Part shown: piece after piece, positions 39,243 through 49,274 of the stretch
Layout of the letters: every line of letters starts with the position of its first letter
How positions within the stretch are numbered: position 1 is the stretch's first letter
NCBI GenBank assembly: GCA_030457025.1
Contig: JAKDSA010000002.1
Span: forward strand, 39,012 to 103,011
DNA: 64,000 nt
Origin: Brevibacterium sp.
Lineage (GTDB): Bacteria > Actinomycetota > Actinomycetes > Actinomycetales > Brevibacteriaceae
Reading direction: 5' to 3'
Notes under the pieces: model-generated
The model's input: only the letters and a program-made list of their open reading frames with translations
Databases searched by the model: none
What the model was told of the DNA's origin: nothing
Program-made: the position numbers and the translations under genes

Positions 39243-40029
39243 TCTCCGGTGTCGGTGGGGGAGTGTTGCCCCACGCCGGACACAGGGGTTTGAAGGTGCA
39301 CCAGTTGCACAGAGGTGACTTCTTCGGACGCCAGCGATCCGCCTCGGCGGAGGCGATGATGTCCTTCCAGATCGACTCGATCTCGAATTGGGTGCGTTCG
39401 ATGTCACTCATCGTGGGATGGGACTTGAGGATGGACTGCGACCCCAGGTACATGAGCTGGAGCGTGTGCACGAGCTCACCCGTGAGGCGGTACTCGACGA
39501 GGGCGTAGAAGCCCATCTGGAAATTCGCTTCCCTGCCGTACTGGGGCTTGGGCTGCTTGCCGGTCTTGTAGTCGACCAGACGCTTCTCGCCGCCCGGGGC
39601 GACATCGACTCGGTCGATGAACCCGCGCAGCTCGAGGCCGTTGTCGAGCTGGGTGCGGACGTACTTCTCCGTCTGATCCGGTTCGAGATGCTCGGGGAAC
39701 TCGAGTGAGAAGTATGACCGCAGCAACTTGCCCGCCGTTGTGAAGAATGTCTCCTTCTCGCCCTCGTCGCCGAAGATCGCGAGCACCTCGGGATCCTTCG
39801 CGACGAGTTCGTCCCAGCTCGGACGCAGCATCGACTCGGCCACATCCTGGGTCCGCTGTACGGCGGGCAGCGCGAAGAGCTTCTCGAGCACCGAATGGAC
39901 GACCGTTCCTCTGAACGCGGCCTGGGAAGGCGGCTCTGGGAGCTTGTCGATGCTGCGGAAGCGGAATTTCAAGGGACATTGTACGAAGTCGTTGGCCCGC
40001 GAGGGCGAAAGACTGATCAGCTCGGCCAT
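39220..40029 (-). CDS. RecB-family PD-(D/E)xK exonuclease
   Basis: SLSPSRANDFVQCPLKFRFRSIDKLPEP; GFIDRVDVAPGGEKRLVDYKTGKQP; CNWCTFKPLCPAW cysteines. Confidence 0.9.
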   Translation of the reverse strand: MAELISLSPSRANDFVQCPLKFRFRSIDKLPEPPSQAAFRGTVVHSVLEKLFALPAVQRTQDVAESMLRPSWDELVAKDPEVLAIFGDEGEKETFFTTAGKLLRSYFSLEFPEHLEPDQTEKYVRTQLDNGLELRGFIDRVDVAPGGEKRLVDYKTGKQPKPQYGREANFQMGFYALVEYRLTGELVHTLQLMYLGSQSILKSHPTMSDIERTQFEIESIWKDIIASAEADRWRPKKSPLCNWCTFKPLCPAWGNTPPPTPEITRIVGT

Positions 40030-40135
40030 GGAACCACTCTAACGACTTGGTCTGACACGACGCGTCAGAACGCGGCGGCGACCCGGTCGCTGTTAGGCTG
40101 AGTAGACCCGACCCCAAGCAAGAGGATCTCCTTCG

Positions 40136-41296
40136 ATGGCCGCGAAAAATCACCAGACTGGTGCGTCTTCGGGCTTGCACCTGGGGACAGTTCTCGGCGC
40201 CCCGGTGATTTTGGCCTGGTCGTGGTTCCTCGCCGCCATCGTCATCACGATCCTCTTCGCCCCGTGGGTGAATACTGTCCGGCCCGACCTCGGTATCTGG
40301 GCCTGGTTCGTCGCCTTCGCATATGCGGTTCTGCTGTTCGCCTCGGTTTTCCTCCACGAACTGGCACACGGTGTCGCCGGACAGTTCTACGGACTCAAGG
40401 TAGCCGCGATCGAGCTGAATATCTGGGGCGGCTTCACCAGGTTCGAACCTCAGGTCGATAATCCGCGCGACAAGGCCGCGATCACCAGCTTCGTCATCTC
40501 CATCGTCGGCCCGATCGTCAATATAGTACTGGCTCTGCTGGGCTGGTGGTGCCTGAGCGCGGTCTCACCGACCTCGGTTCCGTGGCTGCTGCTCATCGCC
40601 GTGACTTTCGCGAACGTCGCCCTCGGTGCCATCAACCTGCTGCCGGGCATCCCACTTGACGGCGGCTGGGCGCTGCAGGCCCTGATGTGGCGCCTGACTG
40701 GTTCGCAGTTCCTGGGAACGATCGTCGCCAGCTGGGTGGGTCGAGTCATCGCCGTCGGCTTCATCGGCTGGTCCGTGATCACCCCGTTGCTGGCAGGGGA
40801 GCGACCGGACCCGCTGACAGTGGCGTGGATGTCGCTGATCGCCATCATGCTGTGGTTCTCCGCAGGGGACGCCGCGACCCATGCGAAGCGGGCCCGGAAG
40901 ATGGAGACCTACGACCTTTCGCAGGTGATCCAGCCCGCCATCGCCGCCACCTGGGATGCGGATATTGCCGACACACTCGACTACGCGAACACGCTGGGCA
41001 ACGCGAAAGAGCGCACTCTCATCGTCGTCCTCGATCAGAAGGGCCTGCCCTACGGTCTCGTCGACAGGCATGCAGCGGCCGGCCGTCTCGCCGAGTCGCT
41101 GGATCAGGTCCCTGCAGGAGAGGTCGCCAGGCCCCTGGCGGGATGGATCGGCGTGCCGAAGGACATCACCGCTCCGCATCTGCTCGAGTCGCTGACCCAT
41201 CGCCCCAAAGCACAGTTCAGCCTGGTCATGGACGAGAACACCCTCGTGGGTGTGATCGACCTGCAGGAATTCTTCGACGAGCTTCTCGCTGCCTGA
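40136..41296 (+). CDS. site-2 protease family (M50) metalloprotease with CBS-like C-terminus
   Basis: FLHELAHGVAGQFYG; NLLPGIPLDGGWAL. Confidence 0.9.
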   Translation: MAAKNHQTGASSGLHLGTVLGAPVILAWSWFLAAIVITILFAPWVNTVRPDLGIWAWFVAFAYAVLLFASVFLHELAHGVAGQFYGLKVAAIELNIWGGFTRFEPQVDNPRDKAAITSFVISIVGPIVNIVLALLGWWCLSAVSPTSVPWLLLIAVTFANVALGAINLLPGIPLDGGWALQALMWRLTGSQFLGTIVASWVGRVIAVGFIGWSVITPLLAGERPDPLTVAWMSLIAIMLWFSAGDAATHAKRARKMETYDLSQVIQPAIAATWDADIADTLDYANTLGNAKERTLIVVLDQKGLPYGLVDRHAAAGRLAESLDQVPAGEVARPLAGWIGVPKDITAPHLLESLTHRPKAQFSLVMDENTLVGVIDLQEFFDELLAA

Positions 41297-41342
41297 TCCA
41301 GGTGTGCTGAGACACTTCTCATCAGCGTAGAGTGGACGCATC

Positions 41343-42380
41343 ATGACTGAGGCAAGCCATACCGAGCCCCACCGGGCCCTGAAGACCGGCGATAAGATTC
41401 AGCTCACCGACCCCAAGGGCCGAATGCACACGATCGTGCTCGCTCCGGGAGAGCTGTTCCACACCCACAAGGGGCTCATCGAACACGACGACATCATCGG
41501 TCGCACCGAGGGGATCATCGTGTCGAACACCGGGGGCATCGACTTCCAGGTCTTCCGACCGCGCTATGAGGACTTCGTCCTCTCCATGCCCCGTGGGGCC
41601 GCGGTCGTCTACCCCAAGGACTCCGGGCTCATCGTCACACTCGGCGACATCTTTCCCGGCGCGGTCGTCGTTGAGGCAGGAGTCGGCTCCGGCGCGCTGT
41701 CCATGGCACTGCTGCGGGCAGTCGGCCCCACCGGAGTCGTCCACTCCTTCGAACTTCGAGAAGAGTTCGCCACCATTGCCGCCGGCAACATCGCAGACTT
41801 CTTCGACGGCCGCCCCGACAACTGGTCGATCACCGTGGGGGACCTCTCCGAGGAGCTGCCACTCGCCTACGGGGACGGCACCGTCGACCGAGTCGTCCTC
41901 GATATGCTCACCCCCTGGAACACACTGGACGCAGTGAGCAGCGCGCTGGCACCCGGGGGAGTCGTCATCGCCTATGTTGCGACCGTGCCTCAGCTCTCAC
42001 GCTTCGTCGAAGCGCTGCGCGCCACCGAGTGCTTCAGTGAACCGCAGTCGATGGAGGCTATGGTCAGGGGCTGGCACGTGGACGGACTCGCCGTTCGTCC
42101 CGACCACCGAATGGTCGCGCACACGGGCTTCCTGGTCATTGCCCGCCGCATGGCACCCGGAGTGTTGCCGCTGGAGAAGAAGAAACGACCTCAAGGTTCT
42201 GCAGCCGCGCGCGAGGACGTGGATGCGTGGACGAAACCTGAGGTCACCGAGGCCGCCGTCGGTGCCCGAGTCGCACAGGGAAAGAAACTGCGACGAGTGA
42301 TGCGCGAGGCAGGAAAGCGGTTGGACCGAGAGGTGCCGACCACAGGGTCGAACACCCAAGAGTCGAAGGAGGACCAATGA
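41343..42380 (+). CDS. trmI: tRNA (adenine-58-N1)-methyltransferase
   Basis: VYPKDSGLIVTLGDIFPGAVVVEAGVGSGALSMALLRAVG; DMLTPWN. Confidence 0.92.
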   Translation: MTEASHTEPHRALKTGDKIQLTDPKGRMHTIVLAPGELFHTHKGLIEHDDIIGRTEGIIVSNTGGIDFQVFRPRYEDFVLSMPRGAAVVYPKDSGLIVTLGDIFPGAVVVEAGVGSGALSMALLRAVGPTGVVHSFELREEFATIAAGNIADFFDGRPDNWSITVGDLSEELPLAYGDGTVDRVVLDMLTPWNTLDAVSSALAPGGVVIAYVATVPQLSRFVEALRATECFSEPQSMEAMVRGWHVDGLAVRPDHRMVAHTGFLVIARRMAPGVLPLEKKKRPQGSAAAREDVDAWTKPEVTEAAVGARVAQGKKLRRVMREAGKRLDREVPTTGSNTQESKEDQ

Positions 42381-44029
42381 CTGAGACCACGACCGAAGTC
42401 AAGCGACTGCGCGAGGACACAGCGTCATTGCGCCAACAGCTCTTCAGCGCCGGCAAGCGGAACGAAGCCCTGTCGAAGACCCTCCGCACAGCCCGCGACG
42501 AGCTGAACAGAATCAAGGAAGAGGCCCGCCGGCTGACGGAACCGCCCAACAACTGGGGCACACTCGTCGCCCTCGGGGACCAGGGTGTGAGCGCAGACGT
42601 CATCGTCAGCGGCCGCAGGATGCGCGTCGCAGTCGGACCTGAGGTAGAACCGACAGAGCTGCGCCCCGGCACAGACGTTCTGCTCTCAGAAGGTCTCGTC
42701 ATCATCGGTACCGGTTCCTTCCCCCCTGTCGGCTCGGTCGTCAACGTGCGCGAATTCATCGACGACACCAGGATCCTCGTCGGCGCCCCCGGCGATGACG
42801 AACAGGTCTTCATCCTCGGCGAGGATCTCGTCCAGGCCGGGGTGCGCGTCGGCGATGCCGTGGTCGTCGACACGCGCACGCACTATGCCCTCCAGGTCGT
42901 TGAGAAGCCCGAGGTCTCCTCTCTGCTGCTCGAAGAGGTCCCCGACACCACCTACTCAGACGTCGGAGGCCTGGCCGACCAGATCGGTCAGATCAAAGAC
43001 GCAGTGGAGTTGCCCTTCGAACACCCGCAGCTCTACACCGAACACGGCCTCAAACCGCCGAAGGGCATCCTGCTCTACGGGCCTCCCGGCTGCGGCAAGA
43101 CCCTGATCGCGAAGGCCGTGGCCAACTCCTTGGCCGACCGGACAGGAGCGGGGCAGTCCCGCAAGACCTACTTTCTCAACATCAAGGGACCCGAGCTGCT
43201 CGATAAGTACGTCGGCGAGACCGAACGTCAGCTGCGACTGATCTTCGCCCGAGCCAGGGAGAAGGCCTCAGCAGGATTCCCCGTCGTCGTCTTCTTCGAC
43301 GAGATGGAATCCCTGTTCCGTACGCGAGGCACGGGTAAATCCTCCGATGTGGAGACGACCATCGTGCCGCAGCTGCTGACCGAGATCGATGGTGTCGAGC
43401 AGCTCGACAATGTCATTGTCATCGGTGCCTCGAACCGCGAAGACCTCATCGACCCCGCGATCCTGCGCCCCGGTCGCCTCGACGTGAAGATCCGCATCGA
43501 ACGACCCGACGCGGATGGGGCTCGCGACATCTTCGAGAAGTACCTCACCGACGAACTGCCGTTGCACTCGAGCGTGCTGACCGGACATGAGACCCCCGCC
43601 GAGGGGGTGGCGGCGCTGATCTCGTTCTGCGTCGACCGGATGTACTCCCAGACCCCCGAGAACGAGTTCGTCGAGGTCAGCTATGCCGACGGGGCGAAGG
43701 AAGTGCTTCATTTCTCGGACTTCGCCTCCGGAGCCATGATCCACAACATCGTGGACCGGGCGAAGAAGGGAGCGATCAAATCGCTTCTCGAGACCGGCGA
43801 ACGCGGACTCCAGCCAGCGCACTTCGAAGAGGCCATCGCCGAGGAGTTCAGCGAACACGAGGATCTGCCGAATACGACGAACCCCGATGAATGGGCACGG
43901 ATCTCCGGCCGCAAGGGGGAGCGGGTGACTCATCTGCGGATGATGCACCTGGATACGACCCGCGGTGCGCCTGCGGTTCCACTCGAGACGGACATCGCCG
44001 AGGTGTACCCGAACTCAGACCTGGTCTGA
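42377..44029 (+). CDS. mpa: proteasome-associated AAA ATPase Mpa/ARC
   Basis: N-terminal coiled coil; YGPPGCGKTLIAKAVANSLA; VVFFDEMESLFRTRGTG; position in Pup-proteasome cluster. Confidence 0.95.
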   Translation: MTETTTEVKRLREDTASLRQQLFSAGKRNEALSKTLRTARDELNRIKEEARRLTEPPNNWGTLVALGDQGVSADVIVSGRRMRVAVGPEVEPTELRPGTDVLLSEGLVIIGTGSFPPVGSVVNVREFIDDTRILVGAPGDDEQVFILGEDLVQAGVRVGDAVVVDTRTHYALQVVEKPEVSSLLLEEVPDTTYSDVGGLADQIGQIKDAVELPFEHPQLYTEHGLKPPKGILLYGPPGCGKTLIAKAVANSLADRTGAGQSRKTYFLNIKGPELLDKYVGETERQLRLIFARAREKASAGFPVVVFFDEMESLFRTRGTGKSSDVETTIVPQLLTEIDGVEQLDNVIVIGASNREDLIDPAILRPGRLDVKIRIERPDADGARDIFEKYLTDELPLHSSVLTGHETPAEGVAALISFCVDRMYSQTPENEFVEVSYADGAKEVLHFSDFASGAMIHNIVDRAKKGAIKSLLETGERGLQPAHFEEAIAEEFSEHEDLPNTTNPDEWARISGRKGERVTHLRMMHLDTTRGAPAVPLETDIAEVYPNSDLV

Positions 44030-44081
44030 CGGACTCCGACCAGGCCTGAGTCCGGCCGCGACCTGGTCTGAGTCCTTCGGC
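44018..44081. repeat. three tandem ~20-22 bp copies of GACC(T/A)GG(T/C)CTGA(GTCC) across mpa stop
   Basis: GACCTGGTCTGA 44018-44029, GACCAGGCCTGA 44038-44049, GACCTGGTCTGA 44060-44071. Confidence 0.85.
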
Positions 44082-44145
44082 GCTGTCGGCCTCCTTCCAC
44101 GACATCGGCAGACTGCGCCCAGCGGCATCTGTCAGAGACCTCGGT

Positions 44146-44553
44146 TCAGCGGCGACGCCGACGAGCGGTGGTGGTGCCGCCGGTCACGGCCGTGGCGATG
44201 ATCCGCCATCCGACCAAGGTGATGAGGTTGAGACTCGTGGCCACGATCATGAAGCTCACGGGCACCTGTCCCGGCTCTCCTCCGGCACCTGTGACACCGC
44301 GGATGACGAGTCCGACCAGGATGGTGATCGCCCAGACCGCAGTTCCCGTGGCCAGCGGTGCGATCGGACGATCCCAGACCGCCGACAGCAGCCAGGCGAC
44401 ACCGAGTCCGACCAGGAACGGCCACGCTGTGGTCAGCAGCCCCTGGGGGTCGAAATTATGAGAATGTGTGTAATGACCGATGATGGTGAACAGGACAACC
44501 AGGATGAGGTCGACGATCAACGCGATCGGGAGATGAGATTTCTTCGCAGCCAC
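44146..44553 (-). CDS. DUF3054 family membrane protein
   Basis: IVDLILVVLFTIIGHYTHSHN; TAWPFLVGLGVAWL; WAITILVGLVIRG. Confidence 0.85.
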   Translation of the reverse strand: MAAKKSHLPIALIVDLILVVLFTIIGHYTHSHNFDPQGLLTTAWPFLVGLGVAWLLSAVWDRPIAPLATGTAVWAITILVGLVIRGVTGAGGEPGQVPVSFMIVATSLNLITLVGWRIIATAVTGGTTTARRRRR

Positions 44554-44585
44554 GTCCCCGAGTCTAAACGTTAGAGGGAGTTGAG

Positions 44586-46127
44586 ATGCTCAGTGTCCAC
44601 CGTGTGATGGGTTCCGAGACCGAATTCGGACTGAGCCAGCCGGGCAATCCGGGAGCGAATCCGATGCGTGACTCTGCGCGTGTCGTCGACGCCTATGCGG
44701 GACCGCGCGGACTGAAGTCCTCACAGAACTTCTGGGACTTCGCCACCGAATCGCCTCTCGCCGACGCGCGCGGCTTCTTCATGAACGTCGCCGAGGCCGA
44801 CATCTCGCAGCTCACCCACATGCCACAGGAATCCGTCGAAGCACAGTACCTGGCCAATGTCGTGACCGAGAACGGCGCCCGCTACTACGTCGACCATGCC
44901 CACCCCGAGTACTCCTCACCGGAGGTGCTGACCCCGCGCGAGCTCGTCACCTACGACCGTGCCGGCGACCTTGTGGCATTGGCCTCGGTGCGCAGCCTTG
45001 AGTCGACAGACGAACCCGTCAACCTCTACAAGAACAACACCGATTCGAAAGGGTCGTCCTACGGCACACACGAAAACTACCTCGTCGACCGGGCCGTGGA
45101 GTTCGACGCCCTCGCCGCAGCACTGATCCCGTTCTTCGTCAGTCGGCAGATCCTCTGTGGCTCCGGACGGGTCGGCATCGGACGTGAGGGAGAGACCGCA
45201 GGCTTCCAGATCTCCTCGCGTGCTGACTTCTTCGAAGCGGAGGTGGGGCTTGAGACCACCCTGCGCAGGCCGATCGTCAACACCCGCGACGAACCCCATG
45301 CCGATCCGGCCAAATATCGCAGGCTGCACGTCATCATCGGCGATGCCACGATGGCCGAACCTGCAACCCTGGTCAGGTTCGGTTCCACCTCACTGGTCCT
45401 CGGGCTGATCGAAGCAGGCCTCGTGCCCCAGCTCGAACTCACCGATCCGCTGCAGGCGCTGTGGGACGTCAGCCATGACCTGAACCTGAGCACGAAGCTG
45501 CCTATGTCCGACGGCACCACGATGACCGCGCTCGAGATCCAGAACACGTACTACGCCGCCTGCCTCGAGCATGCGGGCGACGACGCGGAGACTCGCGAGG
45601 TGCTCGACGAATGGAAGCGACTCCTCGACGGCCTGGCCACCGACCCACGCAGCCTCGCCGATTCCATCGATTGGATCGCCAAATGGGTGCTTCTCGACGG
45701 CTACCGGCAGAAGGACAACCTGGACTGGGACCATCCGAAGCTCGCCCTCATCGATGTCCAATACCACGACATCCGGCCGGAGAAGGGCCTGTTCTACAAA
45801 CTCGAGATGGCCGGACGGATACGACGGCTGACGACCGACGGCGAAGTCGAGAAGGCAGTGCAGTTCGCACCCGAGGGGACCCGAGCCTACCTCCGATCCC
45901 TGGCCGTGACCCGGTTCTCGGAATCATTGGTCGCAGCGAGTTGGGATTCCCTCGTCCTCAACGCCGGTGACTACGGGATCGTGCGCCTGCCGATGAGCGA
46001 ACCGCTCAAAGGCAGCCGTGAACTCCTTGCAGACAGACTGGCCGATGTGCACGACGCCCAAGCACTGCTGGAGGCTCTGGGAGTCGATAGACTGAAAACG
46101 ACGAACGATGAAAGAGGTGCGAAATGA
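44586..46127 (+). CDS. dop: Pup deamidase/depupylase
   Basis: VHRVMGSETEFGLSQPG; DHAHPEYSSPEVLTP; KNNTDSKGSSYGTHENYLV. Confidence 0.96.
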   Translation: MLSVHRVMGSETEFGLSQPGNPGANPMRDSARVVDAYAGPRGLKSSQNFWDFATESPLADARGFFMNVAEADISQLTHMPQESVEAQYLANVVTENGARYYVDHAHPEYSSPEVLTPRELVTYDRAGDLVALASVRSLESTDEPVNLYKNNTDSKGSSYGTHENYLVDRAVEFDALAAALIPFFVSRQILCGSGRVGIGREGETAGFQISSRADFFEAEVGLETTLRRPIVNTRDEPHADPAKYRRLHVIIGDATMAEPATLVRFGSTSLVLGLIEAGLVPQLELTDPLQALWDVSHDLNLSTKLPMSDGTTMTALEIQNTYYAACLEHAGDDAETREVLDEWKRLLDGLATDPRSLADSIDWIAKWVLLDGYRQKDNLDWDHPKLALIDVQYHDIRPEKGLFYKLEMAGRIRRLTTDGEVEKAVQFAPEGTRAYLRSLAVTRFSESLVAASWDSLVLNAGDYGIVRLPMSEPLKGSRELLADRLADVHDAQALLEALGVDRLKTTNDERGAK

Positions 46128-46315
46128 GTTCGCAGGAACAGACTCAGAAAGACCATTCGGCCGGCGGCGGAGAACCACCCGTCGATCCACCGGAGGCCGT
46201 GCAGGGCCAGGTCAATACTCAGAACGTGGATTCGATCCTCGATGAGATCGACGGAGTCCTCGAATCGAATGCAGAAGAATTCGTGCGCAACTTCGTGCAG
46301 AAGGGCGGCCAATGA
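46124..46315 (+). CDS. pup: prokaryotic ubiquitin-like protein Pup (GGQ form)
   Basis: DSILDEIDGVLESNAEEFVRNFVQKGGQ-stop. Confidence 0.97.
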   Translation: MSSQEQTQKDHSAGGGEPPVDPPEAVQGQVNTQNVDSILDEIDGVLESNAEEFVRNFVQKGGQ

Positions 46316-46316
46316 G

Positions 46317-47117
46317 ATGTCGGGGTTCTCTCCTGCATTTCTGAGTTCGACGAGCAACTCGTTCGTCGAACTCGCCCGGGTGGTGGCACCGGAAGCGCTG
46401 CCGACCATGGCAGGTCATGAGCTGGGCCAGCACGTCCCGGAGGGAACGACCATCATCTGCTTCCGCACCGCAGCGGGAATCCTCATGGCGGGGGACCGGC
46501 GCGCGACGATCGGGAACATGATCGCCTCCCACTCCATGGAGAAGGTGCGACCTGCCGACGATTACTCGGTCATCGGCATCGCCGGCACGGCCGGACTCGC
46601 GCTCGACCTCATCCGTCTGTACCAACTCGAACTCGAACACTACGAGAAGATCGAAGGCGCCCGCCTGTCCTTGGGCGGTCAGGCCAACCGACTGGCATCG
46701 ATGCTGCGCGGAAACCTGAGTCTGGCCATGCAGGGGCTGTCCGTCGTTCCGCTCTTCGCCGGTGTCGACGAGATGACTCCCGCCGGTCAGATCTTCAGCT
46801 TCGACGTCACCGGCGGCAAATACGAGGAGCACCGGTTCCACTCGATCGGCTCCGGATCGGGATTCGCCCGAGGAGCGCTGAAGAAGCTGTGGCAGCCCGA
46901 CCTGGACGCGGATGCCGCGATCTCAGTGGCCGTCGAAGCCCTGTTCGATGCCTCCGATGATGATTCGGCCACCGGCGGCCCCGATTTCATCAGACAGATC
47001 GCCCCGACGATCTTCACCGTCGACCTGGAACACGGCGTCGTCGAGATCCCCTCGGCTGATGTGATGTCGGTTGCCACCTCGGTCGTCGACCGTCGGACCA
47101 GGAAGGCACAGTCATGA
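46317..47117 (+). CDS. prcB: 20S proteasome beta subunit
   Basis: Propeptide then TTIICFRTAAGILMAGDRRATIGNMI. Confidence 0.96.
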   Translation: MSGFSPAFLSSTSNSFVELARVVAPEALPTMAGHELGQHVPEGTTIICFRTAAGILMAGDRRATIGNMIASHSMEKVRPADDYSVIGIAGTAGLALDLIRLYQLELEHYEKIEGARLSLGGQANRLASMLRGNLSLAMQGLSVVPLFAGVDEMTPAGQIFSFDVTGGKYEEHRFHSIGSGSGFARGALKKLWQPDLDADAAISVAVEALFDASDDDSATGGPDFIRQIAPTIFTVDLEHGVVEIPSADVMSVATSVVDRRTRKAQS

Positions 47118-47130
47118 ATGAGGCACCCGC

Positions 47131-47820
47131 ATGAGCCAGGCACAGTTCTACGTCTCACCCGAACAGCTGATGAAGGACCGCGCCGATTTCGCTCGCAAAG
47201 GCATCGCCCGCGGACGTTCCGTCGTAGTTCTGCGCTATGACGAAGGCATCCTCCTCTTGGCGGAGAACCCTTCGCCGACGCTGCACAAGATTGCCGAGAT
47301 CTATGACCGCATCGGCTTCGCCGCAGTCGGCAAGTACAACGAGTTCGAGACGATGCGACAAGCCGGCGTGAGGTACGCGGACCTGCGCGGGTACTCCTAC
47401 CACCGCAGCGATGTCACAGCCAGGGGACTGACCAACGCGTACGCACAGACCCTGGCCGGAGTCTTCACCACCGAGGCGAAGCCCTTCGAAGTCGAACTCG
47501 TCGTCGCCGAACTCGGCCTCAGCTCTGAGACCGATCAGCTCTATCGGCTCAGCTATGACGGATCGTTGATGGATGAGACCGAACACGTGGCGATCGGGGG
47601 ACAGGCCGATGCCATCACCGCGACGCTGAAGGATCTGGCCACCTCGGTCCTACCGCTGCGTGAAGTCTTCGATCATGGTGTGCGTGCTCTCGCTGCCGCG
47701 TCGTCTGGCTCGCTGTCGACCGAGGATCTCGAAGCGGCGGTGCTCGACCGGAATGCGAGCGGTCACCGCACATTCAAACGACTCAGCGACGCCATGATGG
47801 CGCAGCTGCAGGAGGACTGA
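47131..47820 (+). CDS. prcA: 20S proteasome alpha subunit
   Basis: QFYVSPEQLMKDRADFARKGIARGRSVVVLRYDEGILLLAENPS. Confidence 0.96.
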   Translation: MSQAQFYVSPEQLMKDRADFARKGIARGRSVVVLRYDEGILLLAENPSPTLHKIAEIYDRIGFAAVGKYNEFETMRQAGVRYADLRGYSYHRSDVTARGLTNAYAQTLAGVFTTEAKPFEVELVVAELGLSSETDQLYRLSYDGSLMDETEHVAIGGQADAITATLKDLATSVLPLREVFDHGVRALAAASSGSLSTEDLEAAVLDRNASGHRTFKRLSDAMMAQLQED

Positions 47821-49223
47821 TGGCCAGAATCTACGGACTCGAGACCGAATACGGGCTCGCCCATTCTGCGGGCGAGGGCGACCGCCGCATCGGTCCGGAG
47901 GAGATTGCACGCTATCTGTTCCGACCGATCGTCGAATGGGGACGTTCCTCGAACGTGTTCCTGCCCAACGGCTCGAGGCTCTATCTCGACGTCGGTTCCC
48001 ACCCCGAATACGCCACCGCCGAATGCGACAACTTAAGCGATCTGCTCACGCAGGACCGGGCGGGCGAGTCCCTGATGATCGATCTGCTGAATCAGGCCCA
48101 GTCGAGTCTCGAAGCCGATGGACTCGGTGGCCGAATCCACATGGTCAAGAACAACACGGATGCGGCCGGGAACTCCTACGGCTCCCATGAGAACTTCCTC
48201 ATCCGCCGCAACCTCGACTTCAACCGCCTGACCACGGTGCTGCTTCCGTTCCTCGTCTCCCGCCAGCTGCTGGTGGGTGCCGGTGCCATCATCCCCGCAC
48301 AGTCCTCATTCCAGTCCGACGTCGAGGCGAGCCGGTCGGACATGATGTTCGGTCTCTCGGCGCGTTCGGATGTGATGTGGGAGGGACTGTCCTCGGCCAC
48401 GACACGCTCCCGCCCGATCATCAACGCCCGAGACGAACCCCACGCCGATGCGGAGAAGTATCGTCGTCTCCATGTCATCGTCGGTGATTCGTCGATGTCG
48501 ACAGCCACCTCGGCGCTGAAGATCGGCTCTGCTGTGCTCATGCTCGACCTCATCGAACAGGGTGCACGGATCCCCGAACACGGTCTGCGCCACCCCGTGC
48601 GCGACATCCGGCTTGTCGCCAGGGACCTCACCGGGTCGACGAAGCTCGAGCGCACGGACGGGACGACCATCACACCGCTGAACCTGCTCGCCGACTACCG
48701 CGACCGGGCTCAGGTCCTGGTGCAGAAGGGCGACCACAGCCTCGGGGATGATGGGAGGGCCGAATACGTCATCGACCTCTGGACCCGGATGCTCGAGGCC
48801 ATCGCAGATCAGGACTTCTCCGCGGTCGATCACGAGATCGACTGGGTGATGAAGAAGACGCTGATCGATCGGGCGATGGCTCGCGGCATCGACGATGTCA
48901 CGGATCCGCGGATCTCTCGCCTCGACATCGCCTATCACGACATCACTCCCGAGACCGGCCTGTTTCCCAAGCTGGAGCGGACTGGAATGGCGAAGAACCT
49001 GGTCTCGGCCGCTGCGCGGGAAGAGGCGAAGGACATACCACCGGCGACGACGCGCGCGGCCATCCGCGGCGAATTCGTCCGCGCTGCCCACGCCGCACGC
49101 CGCGACTACACGGTCGACTGGGTGCATCTGCGGCTCAACGACGAATCCGGCCGTGCCGTGGCGCTGAAGAACCCCTTCGAGCCCACACACCCGCAGGCCG
49201 AAGCACTCATCGCGGGCCTGTAA
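47820..49223 (+). CDS. pafA: Pup-protein ligase
   Basis: RIYGLETEYGLAH; LYLDVGSHPEYATAECD; KNNTDAAGNSYGSHENFLI; TGATG overlap with prcA. Confidence 0.96.
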   Translation: MARIYGLETEYGLAHSAGEGDRRIGPEEIARYLFRPIVEWGRSSNVFLPNGSRLYLDVGSHPEYATAECDNLSDLLTQDRAGESLMIDLLNQAQSSLEADGLGGRIHMVKNNTDAAGNSYGSHENFLIRRNLDFNRLTTVLLPFLVSRQLLVGAGAIIPAQSSFQSDVEASRSDMMFGLSARSDVMWEGLSSATTRSRPIINARDEPHADAEKYRRLHVIVGDSSMSTATSALKIGSAVLMLDLIEQGARIPEHGLRHPVRDIRLVARDLTGSTKLERTDGTTITPLNLLADYRDRAQVLVQKGDHSLGDDGRAEYVIDLWTRMLEAIADQDFSAVDHEIDWVMKKTLIDRAMARGIDDVTDPRISRLDIAYHDITPETGLFPKLERTGMAKNLVSAAAREEAKDIPPATTRAAIRGEFVRAAHAARRDYTVDWVHLRLNDESGRAVALKNPFEPTHPQAEALIAGL

Positions 49224-49244
49224 GATCTCCGCTTGTAAGATCTC
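49219..49244. repeat. 15-bp-period tandem repeat TGTAAGATCTC(N4)TGTAAGATCTC across pafA stop
   Basis: Copies 49219-49229 and 49234-49244. Confidence 0.85.
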
Positions 49245-49274
49245 AGTGATCTGGTCTTGAACGAAAGGAACCAC

